Assembly: GCF_019837165.1 (NCBI RefSeq)
Contig: NZ_JAGYHC010000001.1
Location: 2,046,001 to 2,110,000 of the forward strand
DNA: 64,000 nucleotides
From: Virgibacillus sp. NKC19-3
Lineage (GTDB): Bacteria > Bacillota > Bacilli > Bacillales > Amphibacillaceae
Direction: 5' to 3'
In this document: piece after piece, positions 29,006 to 36,725 of the stretch
Position numbering within the stretch: position 1 is the stretch's first letter
Layout of the letters: every line of letters starts with the position of its first letter
Translations under genes and position numbers: made by a program
The notes under the pieces: model-generated
Seen by the model: only the letters and a program-made list of their open reading frames with translations
What the model was told of the DNA's origin: nothing
Databases searched by the model: none

Positions 29006-29866
29006 TTAAAATGAATAGTTTTGAATAAGTTTTTCTTTCTTACCATTTAATTCAAACAATACAAGTAAATGATCGTTGTCCTTATCGAATAATACAATCG
29101 GAACAAAGCTTTCCAGCTTATTATTTTCTGTATTGGCCGCTGGAATAATATAATTTTTGTATACACCTTCCCATAATTGGCCAATGACTTTATTTGTTTG
29201 TTCCTGTGTCATGGAAGGGAGAGGTTGATTGTTATAGTGATATAAATTTGTAAGTGGAACAGCAAGATAGGATTCACTGGAAATGTTAAAATGGGTAAAC
29301 AGTTGATGCCAATGATGCAGTAATTGTTGTTTTGTTGTACGATCGAGTAATTCCTTCCATTCGTTTTGGGCTTTGTTCTTAGGTGAGTGAAAAGCTTCAA
29401 GTGGTGTAGCTGGTGAATCTATTACATACAGGTGATCGTTGGACATCTGATGGATACTTTTAATTTCATCATTCGGATAATGTACCTCACCATGATGAAA
29501 CGAAATAGCTTGAAAGTAACTACTATCTTCACTTAGAAGTGCTTCTTCCAAATAAATAGATTCCGTATCCTGCATCCATTTACTATGAACCCCTCTTAAT
29601 CTACCGTTGTCAAATAACAATGATGCATCTTGACGTAGATACATTTCCTTACCGCTTCTGGAATTGCTTGTCCAATCTATCTCATACGAGTCATTTCCTT
29701 TAGCAGTAGACAGTTCCAAGCTTGTATTCGCATGGGTAAAAGGAGTTTTCTCATCGATAGGAAAATATGTAATAGCAGGAGAGGTATTCATTTTTACAAA
29801 ATAAACAATGCCAAATAAAGTGATTAATGATAGTGCAATTGTAATAAATATCCAATTCTTCATCAT
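29006..29866 (-). CDS. Uncharacterised membrane-anchored extracellular protein
   Basis: A 286-residue protein I do not recognise. It has one N-terminal membrane segment (residues 4-25 of the MMKNWIF start) and a large extracellular part with no cysteines or catalytic motif that I can name. Segments such as RLRGVHSKWMQD, FHHGEVHYPNDEIKSIHQM and LFDKDNDHLLVLFELNGKKE suggest a beta-rich fold. The start MMKNW at 29866 has AAAGGA 6 bases upstream; an earlier in-frame ATG at 29911 is less likely. It is single, flanked by a repeat and by glcK, where B. subtilis has yqgQ. Confidence 0.7.
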   Translation of the reverse strand: MMKNWIFITIALSLITLFGIVYFVKMNTSPAITYFPIDEKTPFTHANTSLELSTAKGNDSYEIDWTSNSRSGKEMYLRQDASLLFDNGRLRGVHSKWMQDTESIYLEEALLSEDSSYFQAISFHHGEVHYPNDEIKSIHQMSNDHLYVIDSPATPLEAFHSPKNKAQNEWKELLDRTTKQQLLHHWHQLFTHFNISSESYLAVPLTNLYHYNNQPLPSMTQEQTNKVIGQLWEGVYKNYIIPAANTENNKLESFVPIVLFDKDNDHLLVLFELNGKKEKLIQNYSF

Positions 29867-30088
29867 TGTCATTCCTTTAAATAACGTGACTTTCTTAAAA
29901 GGTATGTGCAAAAAGCAATATTTATGCTTTGTTTGGTAGATGATCTTGTTTTCTCATAGATATATTTATTCCTAATGAAGGTGAGATTTGATATAATTGT
30001 ATGTACTGATTTTCAAATAATAAAAATGGGTGAATTTACCTTGTGAAAAAAGTTACAATTATGTACGTGGGGAAATGGGGAGCAAAAT

Positions 30089-31060
30089 ATGGACAAAATA
30101 ATAATTGGTGCGGATATTGGTGGAACAACAGTTAAAATTGGATTTATTAATAATGAAGGTGAAATATTAAAAAAATGGGAGATACCAACCAATAAATCAA
30201 ATGGAGGCGTCTCCATCATTGATGATTTATGGCAGTCGATTCGTATTCAGTTAACAGCATTAAATTTAACTACAGACATGGTATTAGGCATTGGTGTAGG
30301 TGCACCAGGTTTTATCGATGGAGACACTGGATTTGTTTACGAAGCGGTCAATATTGGTTGGAAAAATTTTGAATTGGCGGCGCAATTGAAGGACAAATCT
30401 GGATTACCCGTATTTGTGGAAAATGATGCAAATATCGCGGTATTAGGTGAAAATTGGAAGGGTGCCGGAAATCAGGCACGAAATGTCATTGCCATAACGT
30501 TAGGTACTGGAGTTGGTGGTGGAATTATTGCAAATGGCGAGATACTAAATGGTGAAAATGGCATGGCCGGAGAGATTGGCCATACAACGATAGATCCGCA
30601 TGGTCATCTATGCAATTGTGGTCGCAGCGGCTGTTTGGAAACGATTGCTTCTGCTACAGGTATCGCACGTCAGGCCATGGATAAACTCCAAAACAACTCA
30701 ATAAGCAGGTTATCAACACATTATCAGCAAACAGGAACTGTATCTGCAAAAGATGTATTTGATTTAGCCAAAAGTGGAGATACCGACTGCAAACATATCA
30801 TCCATGACACTGCGGATGCGCTGGGACTGTTTATCGCGAATATGGGAACCATCATTAATCCCTCTAAAGTACTTATTGGCGGTGGTGTCTCTAAAGCGGG
30901 AGATCAACTACTTGATGAAATTAAAAATGCTTTTCACAAATATGCTCTGCCTCGTGTCAGTGATATTTGTGAAATGAAAATAGCTCGGTTAGGAAACGAT
31001 GCCGGAATCATTGGCGGTGCATTTTTTGTCCGTCAAAAGTTACTGGATATTACATTTTAG
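30089..31060 (+). CDS. glcK: ROK-family glucokinase
   Basis: Phosphorylates glucose with ATP to glucose-6-phosphate. The 323-residue product has the phosphate-1 loop GADIGGTTVKIG near residues 7-18, ENDANIAVLGE, the GTGVGGGIIANG loop and the ROK zinc motif GHLCNCGRSGCLE near residues 170-182 with the preceding GEIGH. The ATG follows GGGGA. In B. subtilis glcK sits directly after yqgP-yqgQ; here gluP and glcK are separated by a repeat and an opposite-strand gene, and no yqgQ is present. Confidence 0.95.
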   Translation: MDKIIIGADIGGTTVKIGFINNEGEILKKWEIPTNKSNGGVSIIDDLWQSIRIQLTALNLTTDMVLGIGVGAPGFIDGDTGFVYEAVNIGWKNFELAAQLKDKSGLPVFVENDANIAVLGENWKGAGNQARNVIAITLGTGVGGGIIANGEILNGENGMAGEIGHTTIDPHGHLCNCGRSGCLETIASATGIARQAMDKLQNNSISRLSTHYQQTGTVSAKDVFDLAKSGDTDCKHIIHDTADALGLFIANMGTIINPSKVLIGGGVSKAGDQLLDEIKNAFHKYALPRVSDICEMKIARLGNDAGIIGGAFFVRQKLLDITF

Positions 31061-31273
31061 GCTTTTTGCCGATAAAAAAGCTATTTTAACAATCGTCATA
31101 TTTAGATAAAATATAAGATGAGGCTTAATTAGGAAATGTTGGCTAATCGCTTGAATTTAGTTGCACGAAGGAAAGGTTTATGAATGCAAGGCTTCGGTAC
31201 TAATATATTCCAAGATGATATCGTTTATGGTGAATGATTGCGATTGATGGTTTTGAGGAAGAGAAGTAAAAAA

Positions 31274-31310
31274 TAAAAGCTGCTTTTAACAAATATTAAA
31301 GCAGCTTTTA
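31274..31310. terminator. Bidirectional hairpin after glcK
   Basis: A 13-bp stem, TAAAAGCTGCTTT (31274-31286) with its complement (31298-31310), lies 210 bases after glcK and just before repeat copy 4. The stretch 31061-31270 holds no gene that I can support; the longest readings are 15-17 codons. Confidence 0.7.
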
Positions 31311-31321
31311 TAATAGTTGAG

Positions 31322-31595
31322 GAGGCTGGGACAATTCAAACGTGTTTCATTAAAAAGACGAACATTGCCAAACTTAGCGTAGGAAATATGTGGAGACTCC
31401 AGCAGGAGGGAAGGCACAGGTGAGACACCGAAGTGCGATAGCAATCTTTTTTGCAAGAAGTGCTGACCCTCGAAGCCGCTTGCAACACGACGAGCACAAG
31501 GGGGCTCACCAGCCGCCCTAAGGTGCGCGAAGTATATTTTTAGAAACGATGTATGTTCGGAATTTATTTGTTAAAAACACGTTTGCCCCAACCTC
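31322..31595 (+). repeat. Structured ~275-bp repeat with inverted ends, copy 4
   Basis: Nearly identical to copy 3 (28731-29005) in the same orientation. Left end GAGGCTGGGACAATTCAAACGT and right end ACGTTTGCCCCAACCTC form imperfect inverted termini. Copies 3 and 4 are 2.3 kb apart and bracket the unknown membrane protein gene and glcK. No open frame of note lies inside. Confidence 0.85.
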
Positions 31596-31610
31596 TTGCT
31601 AATCTTTATT

Positions 31611-31784
31611 TTATGCGCCGGAAATTTCTGAAATGATAGTGGCAATTGAAAAAAAGCCAAATGCTAAGGTTGCAATTACTGAGAATCCTAATGCCAACAA
31701 ATTCTTGTATTTAAGTTGACGAATGACGGATACAACAGATAGTAGAGCAATCAATAAAAATAAAATCGCCAAAATGGTATGCAT
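31611..31784 (-). CDS. yqgW: DUF2759-type small membrane protein (YqgW-like)
   Basis: A 57-residue protein (MHTILAILFLLIALLSVVSV to ATIISEISGA) with two membrane segments (about 2-20 and 29-50) joined by RQLKYKNLL. Length, topology and position directly before yqgX match B. subtilis yqgW. The ATG at 31784 follows GGGAGGATAAAATAA, a good site. The gene is short and easily missed. Function is unknown. It is transcribed divergently from yqgX. Confidence 0.8.
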   Translation of the reverse strand: MHTILAILFLLIALLSVVSVIRQLKYKNLLALGFSVIATLAFGFFSIATIISEISGA

Positions 31785-31950
31785 TTATTTTATCCTCCCT
31801 TATTCCTTCCTAAATAATCAGTATTGATGTAGGAACTACTTTTGTATTATTATGTAACCAAGTAAGTATATTATTTATTTTATAATAGAAATGGGCTTTT
31901 GTCGAGGTATATCCTCAAAGTTTAAAAATAGGTTGTTTGGAGGTTTTTGC

Positions 31951-32571
31951 ATGGATATAAAAGGGATGTCTTTAGGTCCAATAGGCACGAATTGTTATAT
32001 TGTATATGATGATCACAATGCTCTAATTATCGACCCTGGCGGGGAAGCGAACAATGTAATTGATTTTTTACATAAAGAAGATCTCACTCCCCGAGCTATT
32101 CTATTAACACATGCGCATTTTGATCATATAGGGGGAGTAGAGGATTTGCGTAACTATTATGATTTGGATGTTTATTTACATGAAAATGAAGCATCCTGGT
32201 TGGAAGAACCACGTTTAAATGGATCCATCTCTTTTATTGGAAAAGAAATAAAAACAAAGCGGGCAGAATATATGTTAGAGCCTGGTGAAATACATTTAGC
32301 CCCGTTCACGTTTCAGGTAATTCATACACCAGGACATTCGCCAGGAAGTGTTAGCTTCATTTTCAAAGATGAAGGTTTTGTCATTTCCGGCGACGTTTTA
32401 TTTCAACAAGGAATTGGTCGAACTGATTTGCCAGGTGGAGATATGAAGCAACTAGAAGACAGTATACGCTTTTCTCTTTATCAACTAGATGACACGTTGG
32501 TCGTTTACCCAGGTCATGGCTCAAGAACAACTATAGGGAACGAAAAGGCAAACAACCCGTTTGTGCAATAA
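31951..32571 (+). CDS. yqgX: Metallo-beta-lactamase-fold hydrolase (YqgX, glyoxalase II-like)
   Basis: A 206-residue MBL-fold hydrolase. The metal motif THAHFDHIGG is near residue 53; HTPGHSPGS, SGDVLFQQGIGRTDLPGG and YPGHG follow in order, giving the seven expected ligands. Glyoxalase II-like members hydrolyse thioesters such as S-lactoyl-bacillithiol, and B. subtilis YqgX is implicated in methylglyoxal detoxification. The ATG at 31951 follows TTGGAGG; a frame opening at 31891 is not needed. A terminator lies 95 bases after the stop. Confidence 0.9.
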   Translation: MDIKGMSLGPIGTNCYIVYDDHNALIIDPGGEANNVIDFLHKEDLTPRAILLTHAHFDHIGGVEDLRNYYDLDVYLHENEASWLEEPRLNGSISFIGKEIKTKRAEYMLEPGEIHLAPFTFQVIHTPGHSPGSVSFIFKDEGFVISGDVLFQQGIGRTDLPGGDMKQLEDSIRFSLYQLDDTLVVYPGHGSRTTIGNEKANNPFVQ

Positions 32572-32667
32572 AAGATAAAGGGTGTTATAAAAATAGTGCA
32601 TGCTTCGTAACTATTGTTGCTTTTCAATGTTGGCTGTTACTTGACAATGGCGATATGAAAAATAAAA

Positions 32668-32710
32668 AGAACCCTGCGTATGTATGTAAAGCGGGGTTCT
32701 TTTTATTTTT
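32668..32710 (+). terminator. Terminator after yqgX
   Basis: A 10-bp stem with one T-G pair (AGAACCCTGC at 32668-32677 with GCGGGGTTCT at 32691-32700) is followed by T-rich sequence. It also abuts the stop of the converging yqgY-like gene. Confidence 0.85.
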
Positions 32711-32951
32711 AGTGTCCGAAACCAGGTACAAGTATAAATTCAGAATACCAAGTAAAGCCAACCATGAACACGGTAAGATAAGCACCGAATAAATACATAT
32801 ACATACGTTCGGATAATTTTAAGTAGCTTAATGTAAGGAAAAATGCCGTTTGAACGAGGAATAATAGTGCAGTTTGCAGCATATCGCCAACATAAAACAT
32901 TACTGTAAAAATACCCGTCCAAAAGGCACACACACGAAACATTCGATCCAT
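32709..32951 (-). CDS. yqgY: DUF2626 small membrane protein (YqgY-like)
   Basis: An 80-residue protein with three hydrophobic segments (MDRMFRVCAFWTGIFTVMFY, the QTALLFLVQTAFFL region, and YMYLFGAYLTVFMVGF). LKLSERMYMY is a clear family signature. It matches B. subtilis yqgY in length and place. The ATG at 32951 follows AAAAGGAGGGG; the upstream in-frame start at 32987 is not used. Function is unknown. Confidence 0.85.
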   Translation of the reverse strand: MDRMFRVCAFWTGIFTVMFYVGDMLQTALLFLVQTAFFLTLSYLKLSERMYMYLFGAYLTVFMVGFTWYSEFILVPGFGH

Positions 32952-33023
32952 GCTTTCCCCTCCTTTTGGTAACCTTATCATTGTCATTATAAACTAGGAA
33001 AGATAACTTGTAAACGAATCTTG

Positions 33024-33722
33024 TTAAACAATTGAAAGTTTTGCTGTATACGTACAATTTTCACAGCCTTGGAAAATATTGTCTTCTTCGATAAGATCAA
33101 CTTCTGTAAATAATGCTTCAAACATTCCTTTTAAAAAAGCATGGTGCATTTTACAAACCATTGTGTGATTGGTGGAGGCAATTTCCTTAAATGGGCAATT
33201 ACTAATTTGAAATGAAATACGATTCGAATCTGCATGGTGAACAAAACTAGGATACATTCCTAACATTGTTCCTGCATCTTGTAAAATTTTAACTTTTTGT
33301 TCTGTGTTGAGTTCTTGGGAAGCGCCCGACGTGTTGTATTGTTCCATTATTTGATTTCCGTACTTCTCCCCAGTTGTATATAGTGCCTGTTTACCTGGAT
33401 CACCGAGTTCTGCAAATGATTCAAGTGCAATGGTGGATAGAAGTTTATAGTCCCGGTGTGGAAAATTAAGTTCAACGACTTCGTCGGATAAGCGATATAA
33501 TCTACTTGGCCTTCCTCCTTTCCCGGTCTTTTGGGCATAGGAAACAATCATGTTAACATCTTCTAATTTTGATAAATGGAGCCGAGCTACATTTGGGTGA
33601 ATATCAAATTCTTCAGCGATTTCTACTACACTAACCTCTTTATGATATTTAATGATATACTGGTAAATATTGTACCTTGTTGGATCACTTAGTACATTCG
33701 TAACCTTTAGTGTATTTTCCAT
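33024..33722 (-). CDS. HTH regulator with C-terminal cysteine cluster (SufR-like architecture)
   Basis: A 232-residue regulator. The N-terminus is an ArsR/MarR-type winged HTH (VLSDPTRYNIYQYII, VVEIAEEFDIHPNVARLHL, and the GRPSRLYRL wing). The C-terminal half holds CPFKE, then MVCKMHH, and near the end CENCTY: the spaced Cys pattern seen in SufR-like Fe-S or metal-sensing regulators. The ligand is not determined by sequence alone. It stands alone, 90 bases downstream of comGG on the same strand with a promoter-like gap, so it may be independent of the competence operon. Confidence 0.75.
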   Translation of the reverse strand: MENTLKVTNVLSDPTRYNIYQYIIKYHKEVSVVEIAEEFDIHPNVARLHLSKLEDVNMIVSYAQKTGKGGRPSRLYRLSDEVVELNFPHRDYKLLSTIALESFAELGDPGKQALYTTGEKYGNQIMEQYNTSGASQELNTEQKVKILQDAGTMLGMYPSFVHHADSNRISFQISNCPFKEIASTNHTMVCKMHHAFLKGMFEALFTEVDLIEEDNIFQGCENCTYTAKLSIV

Positions 33723-33815
33723 CAAAATTCACCTCACCATATTTATTACCTTTATTATAATAAATATACGGGCCTAAGTGGGCGATTTATCGGCTTTGTT
33801 GGTAATTGTTCACAT

Positions 33816-34211
33816 TTAATCTTCAGCATCCTTATTATCTTGGTCCTGTTGCCATGTATGTGTTATAGAATAGACGGCGTTTTGGTCGGTTGTTATTTTA
33901 AAATACATTTCATACCTGTCCTCATCTGATAAAGTGTGTGTGATTTTGACATCACCATCAGGGAATGTGTAATATGTTTCACCGCTGCCCATTTCCTTTG
34001 TTTCATTTTCTTCTTTGAATTTGGCATGCGCCATTTGGAATAATGTCTCTATTTTGATTTGCTCCATGTGTTTCTCGGTTATCTTACCGTCATTGGCATA
34101 CATCGTAATCGTAGCTGTAATAAAAATAAATACAATTGCTGTCACAAAAAGTACGTAGGGGAAAAAGAAACCTGCAGCATGATTATTCATAAAAAATAAT
34201 TGTCTTTTCAT
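33816..34211 (-). CDS. comGG: Competence pseudopilus protein ComGG
   Basis: A 131-residue minor pseudopilin-like component of the DNA-uptake machinery, last gene of comG. It has an N-terminal hydrophobic segment (about 12-35, AAGFFFPYVLFVTAIVFIFI) without the usual GFTLxE cleavage motif, as in other ComGG, and a polar C-terminal domain. The start at 34211 follows AAGGAG and overlaps comGF by 29 bases. The identification rests mostly on operon position and topology, since ComGG is poorly conserved. Confidence 0.75.
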   Translation of the reverse strand: MKRQLFFMNNHAAGFFFPYVLFVTAIVFIFITATITMYANDGKITEKHMEQIKIETLFQMAHAKFKEENETKEMGSGETYYTFPDGDVKITHTLSDEDRYEMYFKITTDQNAVYSITHTWQQDQDNKDAED

Positions 34212-34602
34212 ATTGTTCTCCTTGCATTGAAGTGACTGTTGCATGTATACCGTATGGAAGTTCGGTAAAAGTTATATCTTCTATATCACGTAAATATATT
34301 TCATGGCCTCCATGATCGGTTTTCCGTCGAATGTGTTTTCCGTATTTTTCAATAGTTGCTGTTGTTTCATTTTCAAGTGTGAGAATTAAGGCAGATGATT
34401 CAATCGTAAAACTTGTTGCTTTAATGACATCATCCCGTAAAAAATGGAAGAACTGGTGCGTGGATACTTCTTCATAATGGGAAGAAGTATCCGTAATAGT
34501 ATTGATTAAATAACCTGTGAAAGGGAGGGTTACAGCTATAATGGAAATACTGAATAGAATAGAGACAAGCGTAAATCCCCGATCATTTTTCCCTATAGCC
34601 AT
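34183..34602 (-). CDS. comGF: Competence minor pseudopilin ComGF
   Basis: A 139-residue minor pseudopilin. The prepilin motif is KNDRGFTLVSILFSISII, with S at the fifth position after the cleavage site where glutamate is usual in major pilins. The C-terminal region contains HIRRKTDHGG, a typical ComGF feature. The ATG at 34602 overlaps the end of comGE, so it is translationally coupled. Confidence 0.82.
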   Translation of the reverse strand: MAIGKNDRGFTLVSILFSISIIAVTLPFTGYLINTITDTSSHYEEVSTHQFFHFLRDDVIKATSFTIESSALILTLENETTATIEKYGKHIRRKTDHGGHEIYLRDIEDITFTELPYGIHATVTSMQGEQYEKTIIFYE

Positions 34603-34924
34603 ATAAACATATAACTTCTTTGCTATTTTTGACATTTTGCCACTTGGCACATCCTTTGACTAACTCATTTTCATCCTGAAATTCAAATGCGACCGTTTTA
34701 TTGTGAATCGTTTCATTGTAATTTGTTGGCAATGCAGTATCTTGTTGATAAAGATAGGGTTGCAATGCATCATGTAAATGGTAACTAAACATGCGCCGAT
34801 CACTTAAAAGTGCTTGATGTTCCGAAATAAGGGATAGGATAGGAACAACAGTTGTTATAACCATCATGAGTACACTTGATGCTACCAGAACCTCCACCAA
34901 CGTAAATCCATTATTCTTCAACAA
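34583..34924 (-). CDS. comGE: Competence minor pseudopilin ComGE
   Basis: A 113-residue minor pseudopilin with the cleavage motif KNNGFTLVEVLVASSVLMMV. The most likely start is a TTG at 34924 or 34921 inside the end of comGD, preceded by GGAAGAGGA; an ATG at 34957 would add eleven charged residues not typical of prepilins. The body is short and polar with two cysteines near the C-terminus (KGCAKW and VICLYG). Confidence 0.78.
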   Translation of the reverse strand: MLKNNGFTLVEVLVASSVLMMVITTVVPILSLISEHQALLSDRRMFSYHLHDALQPYLYQQDTALPTNYNETIHNKTVAFEFQDENELVKGCAKWQNVKNSKEVICLYGYREK

Positions 34925-35339
34925 TATATCCTCTTCCTTTCCCGAGTGGGAAGACAACGAAGTAGGTACTATGCTTTGAGGTCATTTTAATCCTGCCGGG
35001 CTGCCTTATTGTTCCAGTTGATTTGAAAGATATTTCTTTCATCACACGTGGATCCACTTCCCAACCATCGGGGTAATACCTGGTCTTCATTGTTTTTCTT
35101 CCATGAATCATCTCATAACTCTCATTATGGAACTTGATGTATACTCTTTTATCGTCTGTAGTTGTTGTAGCAAGGTGTTGAATAAATAGAACATCGTATT
35201 GGAATGTTTCCAGAAATTGCTCAGATTGATGTTTTTGTAAACCGGAAATATTTAATGGAACATGAAGTAGTAATAGAATAGATAGAATGGATAGAACCAA
35301 AAGTAATTCGACGAAGGTAAATCCGCGTTGGCTTTTCAT
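34911..35339 (-). CDS. comGD: Competence minor pseudopilin ComGD
   Basis: A 142-residue minor pseudopilin beginning MKSQRGFTFVELLLVLSILS, with the GFxxxE prepilin site and a hydrophobic helix. The gene reads in frame from comGC because no stop separates them; the separation and its likely loss are described under comGC. GTIRQPGRIKM and GKGRGYIVEE at the C-terminus resemble type II pseudopilins of the GspH class. The ATG at 35339 overlaps the repaired comGC stop region. Confidence 0.82.
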   Translation of the reverse strand: MKSQRGFTFVELLLVLSILSILLLLHVPLNISGLQKHQSEQFLETFQYDVLFIQHLATTTTDDKRVYIKFHNESYEMIHGRKTMKTRYYPDGWEVDPRVMKEISFKSTGTIRQPGRIKMTSKHSTYFVVFPLGKGRGYIVEE

Positions 35340-35340
35340 G

Positions 35341-35642
35341 TTAATTGGCAGAGACATCCCATTATCAATGGATAGCGTATTCCCATTCGAGCATTCCGTT
35401 TGATCAGGGGTAATATATTCGTTATCAACTAATGCTTGTATGGTTCCAGGTTTTGATCCTTCTTCCAGTTCATATAATTCCACTTGGCTTTGTACGAGAC
35501 TTATAAGCGCATCACAACCCGTCCCATGGACATCGCCGCTTCTATCACTTAAATTAGGTATAAACAGGATAATCAGGACAGATATAATCATTAATACAAT
35601 AAGCATTTCAATGAGTGTAAAACCTCGATTATTTTTAAACAT
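35341..35642 (-). CDS. comGC: Major competence pseudopilin ComGC, probable frame lesion at its end
   Basis: The major pseudopilin: MFKNNRGFTLIEMLIVLMII has the consensus GFTLIE cleavage site, and two cysteines follow (GTGCDAL and TECSNG). As printed, the frame runs on into ComGD to give one 243-residue chain. Adding one base to the CCC at 35358-35360 (GGG in the gene) yields an ending DNGDVSAN and a stop 1 base before the comGD start. That is like the B. subtilis ending, and the length is 100 residues. I treat the fusion as an undercall. RBS is GGAGAG. Confidence 0.78.
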
Positions 35643-35672
35643 ACGATTTTCTCTCCTTTACGTTGATTGAAT

Positions 35673-36725
35673 TTAAATTGATTGAATTAATTCGAACATT
35701 GGCCACATTAAAGTCATATAAATAAAAATGATAAAACTTGCTAATACAATAAAAAATATTGGTTGAATTAGTGTGAGTGCTTTCATTATTTTTCGTTGTA
35801 TTTCCTCCGTAAGTATCTCTGCATATACATCTAGATCCTTCTCCAATGCATGAACATCTGCATTTCTTTGAAAAATGGAAGCAAGTTGGTTTTCCAAAAA
35901 GGACATTTGTGAAAGCAAGCTAGCAATGGGTAAGCCACTCATTAATTCTTCTGTCATTAAATGAGAGTAGTGTGCAATGATTGGTAATTTCTTTTGGCTG
36001 GATATCTGCGTTAGAATTTCTCTGAAGGACATGCCGGTTTTCAAAAGGGTACTAAAGTGTGTTGCAAAGAGAAAGGAGGTTTGTAGCTTTAAAAATGTTC
36101 GGTATATCGGTAGACTGTTATAAAATCTAATTTGTTTTGTTATGGTAAGCCTATGTTTGGTAAAGTGCCAAATAATGATCGCTATCAAAAGCAAAGCGAT
36201 TAGAACAATTACTAAATTACCCAAGAAATCAATAATGAAAATAGATACGGAGACCATAGAAGAAGCTTCTGTGCTTGTTTGAAAAAGTTCTGCAAAGGAT
36301 GGAAGCACATATTGTTTAATAAAGTAAAGTAGTAAAGAAAAAATAAGTAACAGGATTAATGGATATCGTATGATTTGTTGAAATTTTTTCATATATTTTA
36401 TTCGGTGTTCGTACATCTCAATACATTTACCGATACTACCTTGCACGTCTCCGTTGACTCTGACAAAATATAAATAAGTGGTAATCGTTTGATGAAATGC
36501 CGCTTTGTCAAACGCTTTATCAATAGGATATCCGTTTTTGACAGCATCCGTAATTTCTGTTGCGGGTATAATGAGCTGTTTGTCCCATTTGATTACTTCT
36601 AAAGCTTCGATTAATGGATATCCATTGTTTAATAATCGATTTAACCGTTTTAAAAAACGTAATTGAATGTCACTTGAGCGTTTGTCCTTACGAATTCTTA
36701 TAAATCTCTTCAGAGATATATCCAT
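35673..36725 (-). CDS. comGB: Competence pseudopilus membrane platform ComGB
   Basis: A polytopic GspF/PilC-type inner membrane protein that anchors pseudopilus assembly. About 350 residues; two GspF domains (LLNNGYPLIEAL and LLKTGMSFREIL, each near the start of a repeat) and three hydrophobic segments (about 120-140, 160-195, 325-345). It overlaps comGA by about 38 bases. ATG 36725 is 9 bases after GAAGG; ATG 36731 is the closer alternative. Confidence 0.88.
   Translation of the reverse strand: MDISLKRFIRIRKDKRSSDIQLRFLKRLNRLLNNGYPLIEALEVIKWDKQLIIPATEITDAVKNGYPIDKAFDKAAFHQTITTYLYFVRVNGDVQGSIGKCIEMYEHRIKYMKKFQQIIRYPLILLLIFSLLLYFIKQYVLPSFAELFQTSTEASSMVSVSIFIIDFLGNLVIVLIALLLIAIIIWHFTKHRLTITKQIRFYNSLPIYRTFLKLQTSFLFATHFSTLLKTGMSFREILTQISSQKKLPIIAHYSHLMTEELMSGLPIASLLSQMSFLENQLASIFQRNADVHALEKDLDVYAEILTEEIQRKIMKALTLIQPIFFIVLASFIIFIYMTLMWPMFELIQSI

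Noticed and set aside
31061-31270. Possible small gene between glcK and repeat copy 4
   Set aside because: The longest readings are 15-17 codons with no supporting features.
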